A stretch of 64,000 nucleotides of DNA from Galerina marginata (lineage: Eukaryota > Basidiomycota > Agaricomycetes > Agaricales > Galerinaceae). The notes beneath the pieces are model-generated. The model saw only the letters and a list, made by a program, of their open reading frames with translations, was not told where the DNA came from and did no database searches. Shown piece by piece: positions 54,807 through 64,000 of this stretch. The stretch spans positions 124,001 to 188,000 of the forward strand of contig JAECYW010000008.1 in NCBI GenBank assembly GCA_023014335.1, read 5' to 3'. Each line of letters opens with the position of its first letter. Positions within the stretch are counted from its first letter, which is position 1. The position numbers and the translations under genes are program-made.

Positions 54807-57181
54807 AGTAGTGAGATGTCGTCGAGGGGTTTTTAACTTGTTCGTCAAAGGTCAAGGAATTATCTACAGAAAGCAACTGGGTGAAAGGTCGTATATAAAG
54901 ACAACATTCTTCGTACACAGCCTTTGTGCTTACAGTAAGCTTAATGATCCGAATTTTTTCCAAATTCAACAGCTGGCCCATGTACCAGTAGGATCACCAC
55001 ATGGCGCCCGAATATGACATGGCGTAGGCTGGCGTAGGGGTTTCAATAAGGCAGTGCTTGCCCGCCCGCCTACTTCGGCAATATTTGAAGGTACGATGCT
55101 GCCGCTTGATGCGATCAACGGCGGTTTCTTAAGGAAATCAACACAGGAGCAAACAGTCAGCAAGTCAGCGCGAGCCGACTCGGAAATTCGAAGTTCGAAC
55201 TGCTATGACGATTTGCTTTTAGATGGAGGTCCCTTCCTCATTAATGCCTTAGTCCCTGTACCCCAATCCATACTCATTGAACACCGTGACCATTGAGGAC
55301 TGCAATTAGGTGCGCCAAAGTCAAGCTTGTGAGCGAAGGCTCCGACGGCGACCAGGCCGAAGGTTTGGTGGCCACAATGACGAAGAGGAGTCAGCAGGGA
55401 CTCGATGAGGCATTCTTAGGTCCAAAGAAAGTAAGTACGTTCAATTATGTGACTGTTTCACACTAACTCATCCTGCGCCTTCCTAGGATTTCTGACTCGA
55501 CGTTGTCGAGAAAGCGAAGCTGTAAGGCAGCCTTTCCCCTCTCGTTCATTGAACCTTGCCTAAAATGTTTGCAGGTCCTAGCTGGGCATGGATGAACTTC
55601 CATGGTTCCCTAGGCCATTATGTCTCCGCCTTCCTCCCACCATCGCCTTTGTTCGGCCTCCCGAGACTGCAACAGCCATTCGGCTTCGCCACCGAGATGT
55701 AATGCACTCCTTCGCGTTACGCGCTGTACGGAGCTTTTACGAGCGCCGAGAAACTCAGTAATAGAGAGTTCATCAGACACTAGAAGTGACGAATAACGGA
55801 GTTGAGTGACACGGAAACGGAAAGGAAGTTCACAGGTATGTCCTCGAGTATTCTTGCTTTCGCCACCCTCTAAGCTACTGATGCAATTTCCCTTTCTTAG
55901 CATGGATGACTGAACCCGGCGTCGCTTTGGGATCCCACCCAGAACGCTAAGGGTCTTTTAACAAGGGCCCAACCTGTACGCACACTTCTTCCTCTCTTTT
56001 CCGTTCGTACATGATCAGTTTTTGTAGACGCTAGCGGGAGCCCTCGTGGCTCCACTTTTACTACGACTATGCATGGCTCAACAATGCCACGACATAGGCG
56101 TAACACCATGACTCTGTCTTTTGGCCCTCACCTCTACCACCAAAGAATTGTGACGTCAATACTCAATCAATCGCTCATCTAGCGAACCTCATCTCTGAGG
56201 AAAAGTAAGAAAAGATATAAAGCACGTATTTATATGTTACTTTAGCCTCCATTTCGCGTACTGACTTATGCCCGCTCTTCTAGGAATAAAGAATGAAGTT
56301 ACCGCCACCACTCGACCCAAACTCAAACAGTAAGCTGTCCCGTATGCCTTATAAATTTCTCCTTGAAGTATTTCGCGGCTGTGTCTAGCTGGACTCGCGA
56401 TCGCCTATTTACAAGAACCGAAATTTAACCCGTAAGCCATTTCTTCCCCTTTCCTTTTTGCACAAAAGATTGCTTATCGACATTTTACAGTGTCCAGTGG
56501 GTGTTGGGTATCACCGAGACCTTACTTGACACTCCATCCTCCACTTACTCTGCCAATGTTGAGACCACAGTTACGACCAGGAAGTAATGAGCCCGTAATA
56601 CTCCTTTGGCCTGAAGCCTTTACACCGAACGGTCATTCTGCCAATCCTTCTTTTTTTTCGTTCCAACCTGTCATCACCTCAGTACGCCACGAGACTATCT
56701 GCAGCTCGATCGCTATCCACCGTACGCGTCAGGTCCTCACCGGCTGATGCTCTTGATACTCGCAGCACGCTCGCGTCTGGTTGGAAATTTAACTACTACG
56801 AGTACGCTGGGGTCGTGTTGGCCTGACGCTGAACATTGGCTAGCATGTGGGAGTGTAAACCGACGGGAAATTGTGATTTCCGTGCTTTGATTTTTTTTGG
56901 CCTCAACGTCGTGTTCTGACTTTAATGGTCGTCGCGCAGATGACTTTGATCGAGGTCCACTTTGTCCTCGTTAGCGGTTCTTGCGGTATGGGTCAAAGGT
57001 CAGTATAATCATAGCTAGTGTACGTGTCATATAATTTTCTTCCATACTGGGTCTCATCGATCCTGACAGTTGGATGATGTTCGATCGTTTCGAATGTACT
57101 CGATCACTGAGTCACCCGTATTTGGTCGGGACATAAGTTATAATTGGTCTGTTTACCGCAAGCAGTAGAAACTGACAGCTA
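54807..57181. other. Intergenic with repeat copy 2; no intact gene
   Basis: The first few hundred bases are the upstream region of the TPR-CHAT gene. Besides 55330-56040 I see short open frames with no family pattern. Confidence 0.4.
55330..56040 (+). repeat. Copy 2 of the same gene-like repeat
   Basis: Same orientation as 48110-48790, on the other side of the TPR-CHAT gene. Confidence 0.5.
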
Positions 57182-58641
57182 TCAGACTAGATACGCCTTC
57201 GTCGTCGAACGGTCTTCCTTCGCTGCGTCTACATCGTCAGGGAACTTGACCTCTTCACGAGTAACCTTTATACCTTCACCACCCAAGTCGTATGTTTCAG
57301 GGCCGTCGCGAGTCGCAACTCCGTTACGATAACGAACCACGGTGGTGGAAGAAGTTGCTCCAATATTTGACTCGGATAACATAATTGCATCGTCGGAATT
57401 ACCAAGTCGCATTCTGCTGTTTAAAACGGCCATCATCGAATTGGAGTAAAACTTTCCCAGCGTCTCCGAGGATGCTAAAAAGTAGGATGGTTTTCCTGGG
57501 AGGACCGAAAGCACCAGGTTGACAATGGCCAGCAGAGCTATGCACGAGTAAAGACTTGATCGGATATTAGGAAAGACGTTGACAAACCAGTGATGGTCCC
57601 AGTTTCTATTACCAGGGCTATGATTCCCTTCAGTATTACCTTTGTGGACTTCATTGCTTTAGATCCACGACGGGACAGCTGTGCAGAATGGCAGAACTTG
57701 AGAACGAACTGAAAGCGACGTAGGAATACAAATACTTGCATAGTAGGTCATGGCGAAAGCGATAATTACGTCGCAAAGGGCGCTCGTCCCGTTCCAGATC
57801 TGGAAAAAGGAAAATGTTAGATTAGGGTAATCGATATGAACAAATGACGGATGTACTCCAGCGGAGATAGAGTAATCGTGGCCAAGGAGCAAAATGATCG
57901 ACCCGGCGTGCTTCTGAACAACGGCTGTCGAAATTGCTCCTCCAAGTTGTACGACAGCAAGCTAATATCATCAGCATCAGCCAGGCCATGTTTTATTTTC
58001 ACTCACAAATGCAGTTATGCCGGCGACTACGTATGACCTGGCGAGAATGCTGATCCTATAAGCGTAGAATATTTGCGCGATGAATGCCACTGTTAATCCG
58101 AGGTGTCATTATCTTCAAATCATCAAACATTTGGTATGGAAACAAAAATATTCACCGATTCCAGTCATTAGAGGAGCAGAAAACCAGGTAAATTTGATAT
58201 CCTCAAAGTGCTGAAAGTTTCCAAACCCGTCTCCGAAAATATAGAAGGCGGAATCCGTGAAGAAAATTGTTTGGGCCAACTCGATCGCGAACACGGTGAA
58301 GACCAGAAATTTATTCCGCCTCGGGTCTCGTTGAAACGCCAAGTGGTAAATATCTATGGGATTATATAACCGGAATAAGTCGAAATAAGGTGCGAATGAA
58401 GGGATTTCACTGACACACTTGCACGCAAAGAGCTCCGAAAAGTCCCCAGTGGAACATGAACCCCAGAAGCTACATCTGCAAGGTTGGCGAGCATAGACGA
58501 CAGAGTGACGATATCCTCACCCGAGGACCTGTTCTGTAGTAGAATAAGTTCATAGTGCTGAGACGAGTACATCATTAAGACGTACTTTGCGGCAACATGA
58601 GCAGGAATAGCTGGAAAGGTCGAATTTGCGATCGAAGTCAT
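57182..58641 (-). CDS. DUF6534 seven-helix membrane protein
   Basis: Nine exons: 58641-58586, 58533-58521 (13 nt), 58469-58415, 58353-58156, 58089-58007, 57961-57857, 57799-57736, 57656-57588 and 57537-57182. Phases close at 332 aa. Family marks in order are KTGPRLLGFMFHWGLFGALC (first helix), CVQVYIYHLAFQRD, ELAQTIFFTDSAFYIFG, FTWFSAPLMTGIVAFIAQIFYAYRI, GITAFLAVVQLGGAI, IWNGTSALCDVIIAFAMTYY, IALVIETGTITA and a helix before a hydrophilic tail. The fungal family is membrane-bound with unknown function. The acceptor at 57656 is the weakest splice call. Confidence 0.8.
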
Positions 58642-60656
58642 CTTGCCGGAAATCACAATGTGGGTGAGTTCCAGTTCCGTTCTTGCTCGTTTGGGAGCTT
58701 TTCTATGAAACCAGAAACCGATTTAAGGTGTCGAGCTCACGGATGCCTGAGGATTTTCAGGCAGATGAACATGTGATGTCAGGCATGGGATAGGCAACAA
58801 TGATTCGGTGAGAATAGCATGTATAAATTTGTCCACTGAGCTAGCTTCTCCAATTCCTTTGCAACCACGACCCAAAGATACTTTGCTGTCACTGGGCAAT
58901 GCCTCTGTAATAAATTGGTCTGCACTTCCAGCGTCGCACGGCATGGAAAAACCCGTGCTTCGTGAACAGTGGGCACGACGAAGCTAGTCGGGTCGAGCAC
59001 CTCAAACTTTACCTGTGAACTAAATTTCGGCGCCCAGACTGGGCGTTGATTTTCTCGTTCTGGAACTACGCCACCGGGACACAGTACGTGTTGCTGCGCA
59101 ATGATTGTGATTGGGAACTGCTCATCTGAACTTCAATACCAGTGAGACGAAACAACAAAGCTTCGTGAGACCAAATATCTGCTTGGGTGACCGTGAGTCC
59201 GATCGATCATCATTGCGGTTCCGCTTGGGGATTACCTTAGAACCTATAACCGAGTTTAGGTGTTCCTGACGTTAGTGAAATTCCTCTCAAGATGGTCAAA
59301 CATACAAATCAGAGTATCGGCAGATGGCTTGGCACCAGGGAAAGAGGCAAAAGGTAACTTTTTCATATCATCAATGTTCAGTTGAGGACGCGGGGTGACC
59401 TTTATGGGGAGGAATATTCGTCGATATGCTTGGATTTTGCATAGTCGAACTAGCGATGGCAACGTGGCAAATGTAACGAGCCAAATCAAATCCTTTTGTA
59501 AAGCAAAATTAGACAAAGATAAAGTCCAGGTAGCTTTTGCGACTTCGAGAGGTTATTCGGTTCTCGGTCTTCATACGTTTTTGTCGCACTCCATGTGAGA
59601 TCTTAATTACCTGGGCAACGTTATTTTCATAACACAACCCACGGAATACCTGAAGCCACAAATGTTTTTAAAGAACCTCATCCGATTCTCGATAAGCAGG
59701 AACTTTTCCCCATGTTTGGCAATACGTTCCTCGATGGCAAGAAACCGTGGGTACTGCTCACCTCCATGTCCAGAGGCATTCGACTATGACATTCACGGGT
59801 TCACGGTGAATCAAAAATAGAACGAAATTTACAATGGCTTCCAAATAGCCTTTAATGAAGTCGACATCATAACAGTCCCAAAAATAGATCTGGGATTTAG
59901 GCCTTTTGCACCCGATACTACAAATGGGACGCACTATCCGACTACACAAAGTACACGAATGGAATTTTTTTTCATCGTCAACACTGAAATCGGCCGCGTG
60001 ATTCTCACTCAGAACTCGCCCAGCCTGGCATCCCGGTATGCAGATAATCCGGTTATATGTAAACATTAATACTCACCCTTCTGTACTCCTCTCAGTCCCA
60101 GTTGCTTACTATCAACCTGTCGGTCTTCTAATTGCCACAGTTGTCGACTCCACATGACGACGCTTGGCGTGAATTATGATCAATAGTAGGAAACAACCGA
60201 AGCTCGAACACCTCTGACCACGTTCGTAGTGTGTGGTAGACTAGGATAGGAATGATGCACAGTGTTTCAAAATAAAAGATGGTAAGACTCCGGGATAAAA
60301 AGGGCATACGTCCAAGAAAGCCTTCCCATCTAGAGTATGCAAGCAAATGTCCATTCTGTGTTTCATTATTATCCTTCTAGGTTTGGACACGCAGGCGGCT
60401 CAGAGAACAACTTGAAGATACTTGGCAGCGGCGGAGGCGACGTCTCAACATGTAGGCCACCATTGGTATTCGGGTGAGTTCTAGTTTCTCTTTCTTCTCA
60501 CATGCATCGGAGAGTGGTGTGAAGCCAATACCTACTGGAGTGTTTCATATCTCGGAGCCGTATATGCAGACGGCGCCCGCTTCACTTGCCCTCCCACAAG
60601 TTGAGCATCGGAAGACGTCGACAATTGCTAGGAAGCGTGTATTCACCACAGTTAGG
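58642..60656 (-). other. Possible unrecognised multi-exon gene on the minus strand
   Basis: Minus-strand stretches with coding character are at 60346-60128 (hydrophobic start), 60066-59758 (two CxxC pairs, then DCYDVDFIKGYLEAIVNF), 59755-59640 and 59470-59256 (IWLVTFATLPSLVRLCKIQAYR). They are ordered on one strand and separated by splice-like sites, but I could not join them with confidence or recognise a family. Positions 58723-58944 may be a further exon. Confidence 0.25.
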
Positions 60657-61266
60657 GAAGATGCTCAAAAGCGGGTGAGTTTATAATGCTTCATGAAAAC
60701 GAAGCTGGGCGCAAACTCTGTTCGTTTAGAGGTTTGAGAGAATCGTAGGGAAGGTCGGTGGTGGTCAGCAAATATATGAGTCAATAAATAATTTTATCAT
60801 TGAGCGAGTAACGAGACGAGAGCGAGACAGTGGGAAGGGATCCGACACAATGCCAGACTATGTTTTCTTTGTGGAAACCGAGCCGTGAGGCGCTAGCGAT
60901 GGGTGAGAAAAGGGTTAAATCTCAATCTCAATCTACGTATATTCATAGAGTATTTTTAATATGTACGTAGGATGAGTCAAGAAAAAAACAAGGAATGTTG
61001 AAGGAAGACGGGACCCTGGGGAAAGTGGAACATGATTCATGAGAAATGGCTTCAGAAAAATTAGCCAAGCAAAAAAGACGGGAAAAGAATTAAATAGGTA
61101 GCAATGGGATTTTGAAGCAATACGGCAAGGAAGCTGTTTCGAGGGATCGATAAATAATATTGTGGGGCATCAGGGATACATACTATAATGTGAGCGAACG
61201 GATGAATCTCAGACAGGTACAATAGTGGGGTACACAAAAGTGTTTCCTCGCACTGGCACCAACTAC
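60657..61266 (-). repeat. Diverged solo LTR related to the 20961-24631 element
   Basis: GAAGATGCTCAAAAGCGGGTG and the following 350 bp align with the 583-bp LTR (shared ATGCTTC..ACGAAG..GGGCGCAAACTC and GTGGAAACCGAGCCGT). There is no partner LTR or gag nearby, so it is an old solo LTR or a related family. The right border is approximate. Confidence 0.6.
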
Positions 61267-63323
61267 ACCAAGGTTAATCCTTCAAGGGTTCTGGCATGTT
61301 TTGATCTTAAAGATGGATCTTCGAGTTATTGACGACGATGAAGACCCACATTTGCTTGATGAGGACGAACTGAAGAGTCGAGATTTTTTCGAGAATTGAA
61401 GTCGAGGGTTTGGATGAGGAATAGGTACTTTACTGTATAAAAACATATCGATCACAAATATGGAACCTGCACCCTCTCTGTGTATCAATTATCTTCCCCT
61501 CTTTTTCATCAACATCATCGTTGGGAGTTGGAAGGTCAAAAAATTCCATAAATACTCTAGGTAGCCGGCCCGGCCTGCCTATTCGAATGCCCGAGCCACC
61601 GAGTTCTACAATAGTTCTATTTCTACCACTATTGCGAGAGAACCAACCTGGGCACCACAGGAACCGGAGGCCGTACAGCTCGTCCGACATCCACTAAAGT
61701 CTTCGGTGCCATCTCACTGGCAGGTTACGTCGTTCTCTTCTTCATCGCTTCCCATCGGTTAGCTGATTCTTATCGATGGCACAGCGGCTTCAGATGCCCA
61801 GGGGACTTGTAGGCGCTGGATTGGCACACTTCTCCAGCGCCGACGATGCGAATGGAGGTGTGGATGATGTTGGGCCTGATATCGAAGACAATGGGCTCCA
61901 GTCGCCGTTTCCGCCAGCCAGTGGCAGTGAATGGCAAAAGGCAAAGGAATGACACGGATCAGCTCAGTTTACCCGTGGACGACGTAGAACTCTTTCTTTT
62001 GTCTCGATATAAAGTTAGACGCACCCCTCTCGCGAGTCGCAGAGGAAATATATGTCTCCGTCATACTGCGTCGGCTATGACGGCTTCCACTCTCGATTCT
62101 ATCCACAAATGCCATCCATTTTACCCTTTCTCCAGCTTCGGCGTCCCTCGGTCTAGTTGAGGTGCATGGGAATGCTCTTCTAGTCCGCATAAAAGGCTAT
62201 GCAAGAAGTTCCAGCTCCTCTTCCCATTCTAACGAAAGCCATGTCTCTTTTTCGTCTTCCCTGCTCTCCTAATCACAGTCGTTGCGCAAGGCTCTGCTTC
62301 GTCAGAGAGACGCCGAATGATCGCAGAGCCTATTACCTCTCACTGTCGGATTTGGTACCCACAGTCAACCGGCCCCCAGCAGCACTGATGTTTCGTGTTC
62401 GTCAGGCCCGGTGGGTTTAATCAACTGAGTTCAATTACCCAAGCTGACACGCCTGTTATTATTCTTCTACCGTCACCACTTGTACTCGAAAATCCGCCCC
62501 TTAGCACAGGCCACGTATGTTTCTTGCTGTGACTGCGTCAATTTTAAATTTCTCATTCATGCAATGTGCCAGTTTTTCTCAGCGATCCGACGCTACCCCA
62601 ATACCCGGACCCAGAACAGCAGCAACGCTTCCCTGCTTGCCTTTGATGGGGGTTAAATTCTACTTCACGGAAAGCTCTTCGTAAGAGCCGGCGTGGAGGC
62701 TGATTATGGGGTGAATAACGGTAAATGGAATTATTTGGACTTCGGGTTAACTACGACCTTACTGAACTTACGCTTTCAAGTGGCAATGCGGGGGGCATAA
62801 ATAAGACCGATCTGAGTGATCCGTCTTTAGGTATAGTCTACGATGTAAAATTCGTTCCCAGTCATCCAGCTTCCGTGGTTGAAAGCTCAAAGGTGAGCAC
62901 TGCTTTTACTGAGCGACGATGACGAAGGAATTAATTAAAACGACTCTGTTTACATTTACATTAACTTATCGGAGGTAGATATTGAAGGCAATACTCGAAC
63001 TCAACCTTCGCCTAGCCGACAATGGAGAGAACGTGCTAGTTACGCGACTGTTCAGTACGGTTTTACAAACCAATCATTGAATCAACACCCTCGCTTCAGT
63101 GCCGTTGTACTGCGCTGTTGTCATTGCGTCTCATTTCTGAGCATCTAGCCAAGAGACGGCTGTGAAGGAAACCTTAAAGACAAGTAAAGCAGATGGCATT
63201 CCAAGACGACACCAGCCTAAATATCATAGGAAATAAACTACCACAGTGCACCTTCCATATAAATTAAATGGTAATTCCTAAACACCAGCCATGGCAAGTT
63301 AAGCCTGTCACGTGTCTACCTGA
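61267..63323. other. Intergenic; only short unassigned ORFs
   Basis: Short ATG frames occur at 61313-61399 (acidic, 28 aa) and 61776-61952 (58 aa). Neither shows a family pattern or a clear gene structure. Confidence 0.35.
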
Positions 63324-64000
63324 CTAGAGTTTCCCATTCCCCTTTAATTTAGCTTCGATATCTTTTGCCTCTTCGAATAATTTCTGTTTATTTCATGAGC
63401 CTGAATCGATCAAAAGCACAGAAGACGACTAACCTCAAGATCCGCGTCACTGATAGCTGGCTCGCGACGTGCGTTTCTTGGTACCGGATGTTCAAGGATC
63501 TTCTTTAGCTTATCGAATATGCCGCGAGCCTATGTGTCCCATGAGGGTCGTGAAATAATAGATAAGCGTCAAATACCACGAACCAGGAGGTCTGCTTCGC
63601 TGTCGGCAGTATCGCGGCGTGAGGCTTGCGCTTTGGCTCTTAAACCGTCAAAGATATCCCTGAATTTATCCAATAGATCGCGAGCCTACGTATCCCATGA
63701 GAGCTGGGAGTGATGACGAATAACTTGTAGGGCTAACCTGAAGTGCATCCTCGCTGCTGAATGAATCGCGGCGTGAGGCCTTTGGTAAGGGATGTTCAAG
63801 AATTTTCTTTATTTCGTTGATTATACCGCGAGCCTTGGTAACTTATGAGTATCTTAAAATGATATGCAGAGTCGAAGCAGCTAACCTGATGGTCCGCCTC
63901 GCCGGAAGATCTAGCGCTGTGTTCGATAATCGGAAGTGTAATTTCCCTGCCGACAATGGACTCCGGCAGATTCAAGTCTCGGGTTACCTAGCGATGAAGA
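63324..64000 (-). CDS. 3' part of a gene built from repeated phase-0 exons (cut by window edge)
   Basis: Minus-strand exons are 63987-63886 (34 codons), 63833-63738 (32), 63685-63584 (34), 63529-63434 (32) and a terminal 63383-63324 (19 codons and stop). All introns are about 50 bp and phase 0. Exons 2 to 4 each encode one copy of a helical unit of the form ARGIxxxLKKILEHPxPxxxRRxxxxSxADL; the first shares the SSGEAD-type end. The last exon encodes KLFEEAKDIEAKLKG. The gene continues beyond position 64000, so its start and total repeat number are unknown. No family recognised. Confidence 0.6.

Overview
The window is nuclear DNA of a mushroom-forming basidiomycete (Agaricomycetes, most likely Agaricales); I cannot name the species. 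The evidence is many short GT-AG introns (about 50-80 bp), and gene families typical of that class: DUF6533 and DUF6534 seven-helix membrane proteins, an F-box/leucine-rich protein, a fungal DUF2235 protein, a TPR-CHAT protein, small secreted proteins and an M35-type peptidase. Basidiomycete-style transposable elements are abundant. I rebuilt exon structures by hand from splice sites, reading phase and family resemblance; no database search was run.

Layout. 1-253 (-): 5' end of a DUF6533 receptor-like gene, cut by the window edge. 958-2261 (-): F-box protein. 3077-4135 (+): secreted M35-like peptidase whose 3' end is broken by a hAT-like element (4117-5175) and, next to it, a gag-only Ty1/copia-type element (5184-7199). 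8892-9448 (+): KP4/SMK-like secreted protein. 9.5-11.5 kb: decayed duplicate DNA. 11727-12807 (+): secreted Ala/His/Lys-rich helical-repeat protein. 12.8-18.1 kb: gene-poor, holding decayed tandem units. 18151-20130 (-): nine-exon DUF2235 protein. 20961-24631 (-): gag-only LTR element with apparently identical 583-bp LTRs, inserted in an exon of a membrane-protein gene. 25-27.3 kb: duplicated DNA and a membrane-protein locus with an in-frame stop. 27764-29397 (-): complete DUF6533 paralog of the gene at position 1. 30485-31649 (-): secreted beta-type protein, possibly frameshifted.

32429-38708 (+): a Ngaro/DIRS-type tyrosine-recombinase retrotransposon with split direct repeats (A1-ORFs-B1-A2-ORF-B2). 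It sits in the loop of a perfect 13-bp palindrome, inside a larger inverted repeat. 40534-48089 (+): a DNA transposon with 16-bp terminal inverted repeats and a perfect 8-bp target duplication. It carries a multi-exon gene with an N-terminal zinc finger, a P-element/THAP9-like D-D-E core and a C-terminal PHD-type finger. A 1.44-kb hAT-like element splits the PHD finger. 50109-54806 (-): TPR-CHAT gene, flanked on both sides by decayed copies of one unrecognised sequence. 57182-58641 (-): nine-exon DUF6534 membrane protein. 60657-61266: diverged solo LTR related to the 21-24.6 kb element. 63324-64000 (-): 3' part of a gene built from repeated phase-0 exons of 32-34 codons.

The genes do not form a pathway. 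The window reads as an accessory, transposon-rich region in which at least three coding regions are interrupted by elements whose target duplications are still readable. The strongest candidate for a poorly described system is the 40.5-48.1 kb transposon: termini, target duplication and protein motifs all point to the P superfamily, here joined to a chromatin-reader-like finger.
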